Assembly (NCBI GenBank): GCA_934271275.1
Contig: CAKQRD010000025.1
Span: 1-24,221 of the forward strand
DNA: 24,221 nucleotides
Direction: 5' to 3'
From: an uncultured Clostridia bacterium
GTDB taxonomy: Bacteria; Bacillota; Clostridia; Christensenellales; Borkfalkiaceae
In this document: one piece after another, positions 1-8,200 of the stretch
How positions within the stretch are numbered: position 1 is the stretch's first letter
How the letters are laid out: each line of letters opens with the position of its first letter
Translations under genes and position numbers: made by a program
Notes under the pieces: model-generated
What the model was told of the DNA's origin: nothing
The model's database searches: none
The model's input: the letters and a program-made list of their open reading frames with translations, nothing else

Positions 1-168
1 ATCGAGATTAAACAAAATTCTCAGGTTTCTGTTGATGCGATAAGGGCGTTTACGGTTTTAGACAAAGTTGAAGATAAGAAGAGGGGTATGGGCGCCGTAG
101 TGTGTTTATGTCCGCAACCCGGATTATTGAGAGATAACGTATTACAGTTGCCTGTATGGTACATTTAA
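1..168 (+). CDS. 3' end of an unidentified gene (partial)
   Basis: The first frame is open from the window edge to a TAA at 166-168 and gives 55 residues, ending in a hydrophobic stretch (LLRDNVLQLPVWYI). Codon use and the regular protein-like composition suggest the true C-terminus of a gene that starts before the window. The ending, a short beta-rich stretch followed by a 'P-V-W-Y-I' tail, is reminiscent of the C-termini of some AAA-family ATPases with DUF4143-like tails, but the fragment is too short to assign. It lies upstream of the transposase remnant and has no visible link with the operon downstream. Confidence 0.55.
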   Translation: MEIKQNSQVSVDAIRAFTVLDKVEDKKRGMGAVVCLCPQPGLLRDNVLQLPVWYI

Positions 169-431
169 AATAAATGAGTACAGAAAAAATAAGTCGAATA
201 CGATATTTTGGCAGATAAAAAGGTAGAGGAAATTAACAAGTAAAAGCGGTGATTTTTTATTTCAAATCGCTTACTGTAACAGTAAAAGTAACAAAAACAT
301 GCAATATGGGGAAACCCCTGTATCGCACGTTATTTTTATGTATCGCTCTATATCATTGTGATATGTTTTTAGTAAATCGTCAGTAAAAATGCGGTTTTTC
401 AAAAGGTTTTAACGATAATTATAGAGGAATA
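169..431. other. gene-free stretch with small palindromes
   Basis: No convincing gene is present. It holds a 15-bp palindrome with 7-bp arms and a single central A (271-285), a GGGG-AAA-CCCC mini-hairpin (308-318), and an AT-rich hairpin with 6-bp arms (350-364) followed by a short T run. Short open stretches such as 174-218 and the frame ending at 243 look like protein debris rather than genes. The region probably contains the decayed left flank of the IS30-type element, but I could not identify a terminal inverted repeat. Confidence 0.4.
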
Positions 432-763
432 AAAATATCTAGAAGAACAAAATTCGTGCCACTACGGAACCAAAGGCTACGAGAATACTACTTAAAAGGA
501 AAAAGTTACAGAGAAATTGCAAAATTGTTAGGAAGAAACGTAAGTTCTGTTTCAAGAGAACAGAGAAGAAACTGTACATTTTAAAGAGGCATTCCAAGAT
601 AAAAACAATTACCTGTGACAGAGGAAGCGAGTTTGCCGGCGGGTGAAAGATAGAAAAAGAATTGTATTGTAATTTGTATTTTGCCGATCCGTACTGTGCA
701 GGGCAAGAAGGACCAAACGAAAACCTGAACGGGTTATTGAGAGAGTTTTATGCGCATATATAA
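432..763 (+). pseudogene. IS30-family transposase remnant, internally deleted
   Basis: Two fragments of an IS30-type DDE transposase are readable. The first (432-584) encodes the N-terminal helix-turn-helix region, with YREIAKLLGRNVSSVSRE at its core, then stops at TAA 582-584. The second (605-763), in another frame, encodes the C-terminal part of the catalytic domain: a CDRGSEFAG segment that should carry a catalytic Asp, then YFADPYC, and NENLNGLLREF carrying the Glu region. Between them most of the catalytic core is missing. An in-frame TGA (644-646) sits where this family usually has Trp (FAGW). Both lesions make it non-functional. The stop of the remnant (761-763) abuts the recombinase reading frame. 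It is a sign of past insertion-sequence activity next to the switch locus. Confidence 0.85.
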
Positions 764-816
764 TGAAAAATACGCAAAAAAAATATAAAAAACGAAGAAA
801 AAAAGGAGAGATGCAA

Positions 817-1746
817 ATGAAATACGAAGAATGGCTGGACGTGTGGTACGAAAATTTCGTAAAGCCTTCCGCGAAGCGGAAAACTATAGAACGCTACGGG
901 GAGATTATAAAAAACCGGCTCGTTCCCGAGTTCGGCGCGCTTGATATAAACGACGTTTCGCCGCTCGCTTTGCAAAAGAACGTTTCGGAGCTGACGACGG
1001 AGGGAAATTTCAGAACGGGGCGCGGGCTTGCCGTAAGCACGGTTAACGGCATTCTTACGGTTATAAGAACTTCCTTAAAAATCGCACATGACATCGGATT
1101 GACTGCAGAATACACCGCGCATAAAGTTAGGCGTCCAAAATTTTCTGAGAAAAAAGTAGAATGTTTTTCGCTCTTCAAGCAGAAGCTTATAGAAAACAGT
1201 GTGTTTAAATCTAAAAGGTCACGGCTTTTGGGGATAGTGGTATGCCTTTATACGGGGCTTCGGATAGGGGAACTTCTCGCGCTTTCGTGGAAGGACGTGA
1301 AGCTTGAAGAAAAGGTGATAATAATATCCAAAACCTGCCACTACGGAAAGGACGGTCGGGTAGTGGAAACGCCTAAAACGGCGGGTTCTTGCAGAGAAAT
1401 TCCCGTTTCTTCGGAGGTTATAAAAATTTTAAAAAGAATGAAAACGGGCGATTCGGAATACGTCGTAAGTGCGAGAGGGAAGCCCGTTTCGGTACGGACT
1501 TATCAGAAAAGTTTCGAGGCGATTCAGGAAAAACTGAAAATAAAAAAGAGGGGATTTCACGCGCTTCGGCATACGTTTGCCACTCGCGCTCTGGAATGCG
1601 GAATGGACGTAAAAACTCTTTCGGAAATATTAGGGCATAAAAATTCCGCTATAACGTTAAACAGATACGCGCACTCGCTGTTCGAGCATAAGGCGGCTAT
1701 GATGAATAAGCTCGGGAATAGCCTTCTTAAAGTCAAAAATCCGTAG
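817..1746 (+). CDS. tyrosine recombinase / site-specific integrase (candidate invertase)
   Basis: Tyrosine recombinases cut and rejoin DNA at short paired sites through a 3'-phosphotyrosine. Start 817 is chosen because GGAGAG (805-810) lies 6 nt upstream; the in-frame ATGs at 763 and 811 are badly placed. The 309-aa product has an N-terminal core-binding domain (about 1-120, beginning KYEEWLDVWYENF) and a C-terminal catalytic domain. All catalytic positions are visible: Arg149 (TGLRIGE), Lys187 (PKTAG), His248-x-x-Arg251 (HALRH), His274 (LGHKN) and Tyr284 (NRYAH). The Tn916-like spacing of ten residues from the LGH histidine to the tyrosine is seen. It is a normal length for the family and looks intact. 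It lies 163 bp upstream of a pair of inverted recombination-like sites flanking the operon promoter, so I infer an invertase of the kind represented by RecV of Clostridioides difficile or FimB/FimE. A decayed mobile-element integrase is the main alternative. Confidence 0.93.
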   Translation: MKYEEWLDVWYENFVKPSAKRKTIERYGEIIKNRLVPEFGALDINDVSPLALQKNVSELTTEGNFRTGRGLAVSTVNGILTVIRTSLKIAHDIGLTAEYTAHKVRRPKFSEKKVECFSLFKQKLIENSVFKSKRSRLLGIVVCLYTGLRIGELLALSWKDVKLEEKVIIISKTCHYGKDGRVVETPKTAGSCREIPVSSEVIKILKRMKTGDSEYVVSARGKPVSVRTYQKSFEAIQEKLKIKKRGFHALRHTFATRALECGMDVKTLSEILGHKNSAITLNRYAHSLFEHKAAMMNKLGNSLLKVKNP

Positions 1747-1784
1747 ATGCTGCGGCTATAAAGCGTTGTAAATCCGATAAAACC

Positions 1785-1819
1785 CGAGATTAGTTGCGGG
1801 TTAACCGCTTAAAATCTCG
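1785..1819 (+). other. bipartite stem-loop downstream of recombinase
   Basis: A 7-bp outer stem (CGAGATT with AATCTCG) encloses a symmetric 4/4 internal loop and a 4-bp inner stem (GCGG with CCGC) around GTTAA. It lies 38 nt after the recombinase stop and just before a shorter hairpin with a T run. It is probably an RNA 3'-end structure, though a protein-binding DNA element cannot be excluded. Confidence 0.45.
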
Positions 1820-1835
1820 CACGTAGAAAGCTTTT

Positions 1836-1855
1836 CGGGCATTTTCCCGTTTTTT
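1836..1855 (+). terminator. probable terminator of the recombinase gene
   Basis: A CGGG/CCCG stem with a 6-nt loop is followed directly by six T residues (1850-1855). The stem is short, so it is a weak intrinsic terminator by itself, but it follows the larger stem-loop at 1785-1819 and lies between the recombinase stop and the inverted-repeat switch. Confidence 0.5.
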
Positions 1856-1909
1856 ATCGCGCGGAACGTTTTTGCAAATATCTTTTTTCGTCGTTGTTTT
1901 AAAAATAAA

Positions 1910-1939
1910 AAATTACACCTATTAGTATATTAGGCGTAA
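1910..1939 (+). repeat. inverted repeat L: putative recombinase crossover site
   Basis: This 30-bp sequence recurs in reverse complement at 2060-2089 with a single mismatch (A1917). It is itself palindromic: 9-bp arms (TTACACCTA and TAGGCGTAA) flank a 9-bp asymmetric centre, TTAGTATAT. The design of two inverted arms around an asymmetric spacer is that of tyrosine-recombinase core sites such as loxP. The centre is the exact reverse complement of the centre of the partner site, so the two sites are oriented for inversion. The alternative reading is a repressor operator. Confidence 0.8.
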
Positions 1940-1976
1940 AAAAATAGGGTCGTTTGTCAAAAACGGCAACCCTTTT
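1940..1976. terminator. bidirectional hairpin inside the switch segment
   Basis: GGGT-CGTTT (1947-1955) pairs with AAACG (1961-1965) and ACCC (1969-1972), with a 3-nt bulge on one side. On the plus strand only TTTT (1973-1976) follows. On the minus strand the same hairpin is followed by TA and a run of seven T (complement of 1938-1944). It would therefore terminate minus-strand transcripts better now, and plus-strand transcripts better if the segment were inverted. Confidence 0.5.
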
Positions 1977-2017
1977 CCCGTTATTTCAAAAAATTAAGCG
2001 ATATAGTTTTAAATCGC

Positions 2018-2053
2018 TTGTGTTTTTAGGTCCATTATGTTATACTAATTTTA
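2018..2053 (+). promoter_or_regulatory. extended -10 promoter of the VWA-tubulin operon
   Basis: The -10 box TATACT (2041-2046, 5/6 to consensus) is preceded by TGT (2038-2040), the extended -10 motif. Exactly 17 nt upstream is TTGTGT (2018-2023), a weak -35 matching only TTG. The start point is expected near 2053. This is the best promoter-like sequence seen between the recombinase and the operon, and it lies wholly between the inverted repeats. The right repeat begins about 7 nt after the expected start, so a protein bound there would also be placed to block transcription. Confidence 0.65.
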
Positions 2054-2056
2054 TAT

Positions 2057-2089
2057 AAATTACGCCTAATATACTAATAGGCGTAATTT
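2057..2089 (-). repeat. inverted repeat R: putative recombinase crossover site
   Basis: The partner of the repeat at 1910-1939. Here the arms are perfectly complementary over 12 bp (AAATTACGCCTA at 2057-2068 and TAGGCGTAATTT at 2078-2089) around the 9-bp asymmetric centre ATATACTAA (2069-2077). The 30 bp shared with the left site are 2060-2089. The site lies in the presumed 5' leader of the operon, between the expected start point and the first gene. Confidence 0.8.
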
Positions 2090-2111
2090 GGGCATTACAA
2101 AAACAGAAAAA

Positions 2112-2126
2112 GCTCTTTAAAAGAGC
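2112..2126 (+). other. small leader hairpin
   Basis: GCTCTT and AAGAGC form a 6-bp stem with a 3-nt loop in the leader of the operon, about 25 nt before the ribosome binding site of the first gene. There is no T run after it. It may only be an mRNA 5' structure. Confidence 0.3.
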
Positions 2127-2168
2127 CTTAAAATACGAGAGTTTATGAGAGAAGGAGAACGAAAGACG

Positions 2169-5100
2169 ATGCTGTTTAAGCGCAGATTTTTTGCGGTTTG
2201 TGTTTTGCTGGCAATGGCTGTCGTTTTTTCCTGCGTGGGATTTTCTTTTTTCCGCGTTTCGGGAGAAAACGAGCGAATCAGCTATAAAAAGAAAATCGTT
2301 TCCGTACTTTTCGACGATTCAGCTTCTATGAATGGCAAAGTCGATTCGGCAAAGGGCGGAAAAAATTCTAAATTCGAGCTTGCCAAATATTCGCTTCAGT
2401 TCCTCGTCGCGCTCCTCGGAGAGAAAGACGAACTCGTCATCGTTCCCATGAACGCGGGCGGGCGCATTGCCGTTAACTTAACGGAAACGGACAGGCGCGG
2501 AGAAATAGACTCAAAGGTCGTAAACAATTCCAGGCTTAACGCTTCCGGTGCGGAAACTCCTCCCGCTTCGGTCGGCAACGCGCTTAAAGTGCTGGAAGAA
2601 AAGGGCTTAAAGACCAAAGACGCCACGCTTCAAGAGGAATCCGACGTGGAATACTGGCTCGTTATGCTGACCGACGGTATGTTTTCGGGCGGCGGACAGA
2701 CGGCGGATATAGTGGAAAACAATATAAAGAAGTATAACGGTCTTAACACCGTTTATCTTTCGTTCGGGGATAAAGCCGTCGATCTGACGGGCGAAAATCT
2801 GTCCCTTAATAAGAACTATCCGTTCAGCGCGTACTGCGTTAAGGATGCGGCGAAGCTTTCTTCCGCAATGCAGCAGGTCGCCAACAAAATGTCGGGAAGA
2901 TACGCTTTGAGTGACGAAGATTACGGAACGGAAGGCAATAAAGTCGTAGTAAATCTCGATAAATGCAACTTCTCCATAAACACGATTTCGGTCATAGCGC
3001 AGGACTGCGGCGCGGTCGTTCAGCTCGCGACTTATAACGGCAAATCGGTTTCTGCCGTTCAACGTTCAACGCTGAGCGACTGCAAGCTTTCGGGCTTTAA
3101 GGAGGGGTACATAGGGGTATTTAAAAGCGAAGAGTTTTTCGGCGGCGGAAAATTAGAAGTAGTTTTCGATAAGCCCGTCGATAAGAAGAACGTATCCGTA
3201 ATGCTCGAACCCGCGATTTATATCGTTCCGTACCTCAAATATTTTAACGGCACGGACTGGGAAAGAACGGATATGCAATATATCAATTCCCACTTGAAGC
3301 CGAAGGACGAAATCAAGGTTTGTTACGAGGCGATGAGCGCGGCAGACGGAAAGCCCGTGGATATAAACGAAATATTCGGCTCGCCCGTAGAAAAAGTCAC
3401 TTATTGCGGCAACAGGTACGGCATAGACGAACCGATTCCGCTCGTTAAGGGTAACAACACGATAGACGTTTCGGTAAGCCTTATGGACGGCGCGTTCTCT
3501 ATGTACGCGAGTATGCTTTGTTCGATAGAGGATAACCCGCTGTATTACAGGGTGGAAGGCTCTTTCACGATGGGAGAGGGCGACGACTATAAAAAAGCCA
3601 CGATAGTATTCACTATCTTTTCGGATAATTTCCCGCTCGGCTACGCGGACGCCAAAAATTACGATTACGAAACGGTGATAGTTTATCCCGACGGCAGAAC
3701 GGATAAATATCCTTCCGTAATGAAGAGCGACGGCAAGATATATGCGGAATTCGACGGCGAAGGTGTGGACTTCGGCATATACAGATTCAATATCAAGGTT
3801 AAGTCGAAGGAAAGCGGAATTTCCAGAACGGGTAGCGTAGGAGTAACTTACGCGCCGAAAAGTCTTACGGTAAACTGCCTTACAAGCGGCGCGATTACCA
3901 AAACGACTTACAGAATGACGGATAATCAGGACGGCTTCCATTTCGATATTTACCTCGACGGAAGAAAAACTTCTTTCGAGAACGAAATCATAAAGTACAC
4001 GCTGACGGTGTACGGGAAAGAAGTGACCGAAGGCGTTACTACGGAAGAGGGCGAACTCGTCTATATTCCGAATACCGAAAACCTCGGCAGTCTTTTCAAG
4101 GTCGGCACGCTGAAAATCAAGCTTTCGGCGACGGTCGCGGGAACTATAACGAGCGAAGCGGAAGCCGAACTCGTGATAACCGAAACGAAATTCGGTGTGG
4201 AAGCGGCGACGAACGTCGGCACGCGCGAATTCGACAGATATAATCTTAAAGAGTGTAACGCGGGGGTATATTTCCGAGTTACGCGGGACGGCGACGGCTT
4301 GAAAAAGGAAGAACTAGAAGAGCTGTTAAACGGCGGCAAGCTTAAAATAGACGACCGCCCGTTCGGCTGGCTGACTCTTCTTCCGTGCAAGACCGAAACG
4401 ACGATAGAGGAAATAAACGGCGAAGCGTTCGTCGCTGTAAAGGTCGGTAAAGATATATTCAGCCCGCTCGATTCGCTTCTCGCGTCGTTTATATTCCCGA
4501 ACGAAAAAGAAATAGCGCTGACTTTCGGAGAGGCGAGCGCGACGGACGTCGTTAAGATAACGCCCGTATCGCTGTTTTCGAGGATATGGAGATGGCTCGT
4601 AATTCTCGCGATACTGCTGTTTATCCTGCATTTGGTGTTATATATAATAGGCTTTTTCGTGGCGAAAAAGCTCCCGAAAGGCGTGATTGTAAAATTTACC
4701 GTTTCACCGCAAGCAAAAGGAATGTTTGTCAGGGGTATGGCTAAAAAAGTAAATATTATGAAACGCGACCTTGTAAAATGGCATTTATTCAGATTCATAC
4801 CTTGTATGGAGTTTAAGTCTCAAAAACCGGTAGCAAACGATTTGGTAGAGCTTGGTTTTTACGGAAAGAGCAGTACGGCGGAGTTTAAGGTAAAAAGAGA
4901 ACCTCTTGTCAAGCAGACGAGATTTAACGACGGCTCGGAAGAATCCAACGTTTTGGAAAATTTTAAAAGGGGTTGGGAAAATTATCGTAAAGGAAGCTCT
5001 TCTCCTAACATTGACAGGCAGATAACTTCGGGAGATTTTGCAAATCTTTTTGAAGAATACGGCGACGGAACGAAGCTTGAAAGAGGAACTACCTGCGGTA

Positions 5101-5177
5101 TATCCGGTTGGTACGCGGTGTACGACGAAAAGCAAAATATTAAGCGAATAGTAACGTTTATACGAAACAAATATTAA
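2169..5177 (+). CDS. membrane-anchored von Willebrand A domain protein
   Basis: First gene of the operon. I prefer ATG 2169 (1002 aa), with AAGGAG (2152-2157) 11 nt upstream; ATG 2145 has no clear site. The N-terminus is a signal anchor or signal peptide (KRR, then a hydrophobic segment about residues 7-30). A von Willebrand A domain follows, with all metal-site (MIDAS) positions visible: Asp49-x-Ser51-x-Ser53, Thr130 (ETPPAS) and Asp169 (LTDG). About 550 residues of beta-rich, repeat-like sequence (probably Ig-like modules) lead to a transmembrane helix at 809-832. A basic cytoplasmic tail of about 170 residues follows. The predicted layout puts VWA outside and the tail inside, so it could bind a divalent-metal-dependent ligand outside and signal to the tubulin-like proteins. 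VWA proteins are reported neighbours of one divergent FtsZ/tubulin family. The last 450 nt are visibly richer in A/T-ending codons than the rest of the gene. Confidence 0.85.
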   Translation: MLFKRRFFAVCVLLAMAVVFSCVGFSFFRVSGENERISYKKKIVSVLFDDSASMNGKVDSAKGGKNSKFELAKYSLQFLVALLGEKDELVIVPMNAGGRIAVNLTETDRRGEIDSKVVNNSRLNASGAETPPASVGNALKVLEEKGLKTKDATLQEESDVEYWLVMLTDGMFSGGGQTADIVENNIKKYNGLNTVYLSFGDKAVDLTGENLSLNKNYPFSAYCVKDAAKLSSAMQQVANKMSGRYALSDEDYGTEGNKVVVNLDKCNFSINTISVIAQDCGAVVQLATYNGKSVSAVQRSTLSDCKLSGFKEGYIGVFKSEEFFGGGKLEVVFDKPVDKKNVSVMLEPAIYIVPYLKYFNGTDWERTDMQYINSHLKPKDEIKVCYEAMSAADGKPVDINEIFGSPVEKVTYCGNRYGIDEPIPLVKGNNTIDVSVSLMDGAFSMYASMLCSIEDNPLYYRVEGSFTMGEGDDYKKATIVFTIFSDNFPLGYADAKNYDYETVIVYPDGRTDKYPSVMKSDGKIYAEFDGEGVDFGIYRFNIKVKSKESGISRTGSVGVTYAPKSLTVNCLTSGAITKTTYRMTDNQDGFHFDIYLDGRKTSFENEIIKYTLTVYGKEVTEGVTTEEGELVYIPNTENLGSLFKVGTLKIKLSATVAGTITSEAEAELVITETKFGVEAATNVGTREFDRYNLKECNAGVYFRVTRDGDGLKKEELEELLNGGKLKIDDRPFGWLTLLPCKTETTIEEINGEAFVAVKVGKDIFSPLDSLLASFIFPNEKEIALTFGEASATDVVKITPVSLFSRIWRWLVILAILLFILHLVLYIIGFFVAKKLPKGVIVKFTVSPQAKGMFVRGMAKKVNIMKRDLVKWHLFRFIPCMEFKSQKPVANDLVELGFYGKSSTAEFKVKREPLVKQTRFNDGSEESNVLENFKRGWENYRKGSSSPNIDRQITSGDFANLFEEYGDGTKLERGTTCGISGWYAVYDEKQNIKRIVTFIRNKY

Positions 5178-5221
5178 AAAATAAAAAGTATTATATAAAA
5201 AAAATACAGAGGAGAAAATTT

Positions 5222-8200
5222 ATGAAAAACATTTTATTGATCGGCGTCGGCGGAACGGGCAGTAATGCTGTCGATATTCTGTACAAGAAAATCGACGAAC
5301 TCGGCAAGCAGACGAAGAACAACATTTCCGCTATCGTTTTCGATACGGACGAGGGAAGCGTGGAGTCCATAAAGAAAGCTACTCCGGTAAGTATGGCGGA
5401 CCCCGCGAGCGTGGGTACTATCTGCGACAGGATAGGAAAAGAATATTTAAGAGAATGGTTTCCTTGCGACGACAAGGCGATAAGGAATCAGGAAATGGTA
5501 AGAGGCGCGGCGCAATGGCGTAAAAAATCTTACCTCGCGTTTCTTAACCTTATGAATAAACCGCAGGCGAAAGCCTCCTTTATAAAGGCTCTCGAAGAGA
5601 TGGCAAAAGATCCCGGCGTTTCCTGCGAGGTTTACGTTATAGCTTCGGTCGCGGGCGGCACGGGTTCGGGTTCGTTTATTCCGATCGCGCTTTATACGAG
5701 AAGATATTTGAGAAAAAAACTCGGCGTAGACCCCATTATCAACGCAATGATAGCTCTGCCCGATATTTACGCGGACGCGCAGACTCCCGATAACAGGACG
5801 AAGATTTTCGCTAACGCTTACGCGATTTTAAGAGAAATCAACGCGATAAACCTCGTTGCGAGAAATTATAACGAGGGAACTCGCACGGAACGCAAGAAAA
5901 GTCCCGTAAATTTCAGAATAGGTCACCCGAACGAACCGAACGTAGGCGTGTTGTTCGATTCTTCCGACAAGCAGTTCTGGACTCCGGAAGCCGCTCCGTT
6001 CAATCAGATTTTCGTTCTCGACCATATTCCGGGGCTTCATTCCATTCAGGCGCACGATATAGTTCTCGCGAACTCTTTATATACCCTTATCTGTACCGAT
6101 ATAGGCGTAAAATTCGACAGCGAAGCTTCCAACCACGAGATTCTGCGTTCACAGAACAACGGCAGCAACGCGATATTCGCGGGTATATCCACTTCGCAGA
6201 TGCGTTTCCCCGTGGATTCCATATTAGATTATCTCGCTCACGACAAGGCTGTTAAATCCTGCGATAATGAATGGCTCAGCTTATATAAAGCCGCTGAAAA
6301 GAGAGTTTTCGAGAACGAACAACAAGAGAGATCTATGGGGCGTAAGTATATACCGAAAGACGGCGAATACGCGAAAATTGTTCTCGAAGCTTTGCAAATA
6401 GATGAAGACGATAACAAGGGAACAATCACCGCTTTGGTCGACAGGGGAACAGATATTTACGATAAGGACGGAAAGAAGACCGATAAAAACAGCGCGACAG
6501 AATATTTTGAAAGGTTGAGAAAGTATATCAACGCCAAGATAGAAAATCCGCCGCAGCTCGTTATAACGTTTGATGCAGACAATAAGCCTACGAAAGAATC
6601 GGTGCAGGGTAAAGCCGAGGATATTAAGAGCGAGCTTTTTGAATACTATAAAAACTGCATTAACGTTATTAAAAAGGTCAATTCCGGTTTGTCGGAAGCC
6701 ATTCTTACGTTTGATACGAACAAAGACGTTTTTGAAAAGAATAGTATTTCGCTCGTAAACAGCGTGTTGAAAAACAACAAAGACAAAAATAAATTTATAC
6801 ACCCTGTTGCGGCGTTCGTACAACTTTGCAGATTAAAACAGGAAATCGTTAAAGATCCCGTAATGGGCAAAGGTAGAGTTCAGGAATGGGAAGAACTAAA
6901 ACGCAGAGATATTTTTGAAATAAACCCTGCGCGTCTGATGGTGGAAGAGGTTAGCGGAAAAGACGATAAAGCTTCCGGCATAAAAATAAGCAAGAGCGGT
7001 TATGCGAAGCTCGGACAAGAAAGATTTATGGAGCTTATTAACGGCACCGACAGTTATAAAGAATGCGGAAGAACTAACTTTGCGGCAGATATTGCGCTTA
7101 TAACGAAAGACGCGGAAACCGTAGCTAACAATATGCGCAACGAGGCGGTTAAACAGCTTCGTTATAAAATCCTTTCAAAGCTTTCTTCCGACGTTGATTT
7201 GCTTATCGAAAAATATAAAAACTTTTTCAGCAGATTCGAGAAGGAAAAAGAAGAACTCGTTGAGGAAACCAAAACCGCCAAGAGAAGGGATTGCGGTCTC
7301 GTAGACAGCGTTCTCAATATCTATTCCAAAGAAGAGGACAAGGATAAAATTCTTAAAGACGTGTTTAAGTCCGCGGGACTCGAAAGCGAACAGGAGCTTA
7401 TCGAAACGGATAATCTTGTTGGCGAGGGCGTGTTCAAGAGCGTTTACGGCGCGGCTGCGGCGGCGAAGAACGAAACACGCTGGAACGATAAGGATTCCAA
7501 GGCTTACCGCTCGATTTTCAGTGAGATGATAAAGGCTTATCGCGATCATATCAGAAAGAGCGACGCGTTCGGAAAAATCGCGGAGTTCAATATCGTTCAG
7601 GCTATGGAAGCCGCGAACGAAGATTCCGAAATGTCCAAAGAAGCGTTGTTCCGTCAGTATTTCACCACCGTTCAGGAGCTTGCCACGCCTTCTCTCAAAG
7701 TTGACAGAAGAGAGGATCTCGGCGACCTCGTTCAGCCTTCTACCATAATCGTGTATATGATTTCGGCGGAGACTGGTAAATACATAAAGAAACACGCGGA
7801 CGACCTTAAACTGCACCTTCCCGCAGACCAGACGAACGAAGCTTCTGTCATCACCTCCTGCGCGGAAGAGTTTATCCGCAGATATTCGGGCAACGACGGC
7901 GCGAGAGTCGCGATAGTCAAAAACATGTCCGACACGGTGCTTTATTGTACGGGCGAAATTATGGATATTACTCCGCTCCGCATACCCAAGTTCAACGAAC
8001 TCAGCGACGAGGGCGATAACGTTTATTACAACAATTACTGCGCGGCTATAAGGAACTTTAAGCATTACAAAACGGATATGTGGAACCCGCATATCGGTAA
8101 TGACCTCTATAAACGCGGCTACCTCCCGTATATGAACGAGAAAAAAGAGATTATGGAGGATAACAAGCTGGTCAAAGCGCTTCTGCACGGCTTAAAGAGC

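Larger units (their letters stand above)
1940..2059 (+). promoter_or_regulatory. putative invertible promoter segment, ON orientation
   Basis: This 120-bp segment is enclosed by the two inverted 30-bp repeats and lies between the recombinase and the VWA-tubulin operon. Its right part carries the operon promoter pointing downstream, and its left part carries a hairpin bounded by T runs on both strands. Centre to centre the two sites are 147 bp apart, similar in size to known Clostridioides difficile RecV switches. Strand exchange in the two 9-bp centres would flip the promoter away from the operon and turn the hairpin with its 7-base U tract toward it. The architecture is seen directly; that inversion occurs is inference. 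Confidence 0.7.

Noticed and set aside
174..218. Short ORF after the first partial gene
   Set aside because: Fourteen codons, no ribosome binding site, and the adjoining frame looks equally protein-like; probably debris.
271..285. 15-bp palindrome as an operator
   Set aside because: No promoter or gene start is near enough to give it a role; short AT-rich palindromes are expected by chance.
748..975. Minus-strand frame antisense to the recombinase start
   Set aside because: Low-complexity Phe/Ser-rich translation produced by the A-rich leader of the recombinase; not a gene.
1910..2089. Transposon terminal inverted repeats or a miniature element
   Set aside because: Each repeat is internally palindromic with an asymmetric centre and the segment contains a functional-looking promoter; no target-site duplication is visible. 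A recombination switch fits better.
7175..8188. 337-aa minus-strand open frame
   Set aside because: It lies wholly inside the first tubulin-like gene, has no ribosome binding site, and its composition is that of the antisense of a charged protein; a shadow frame.
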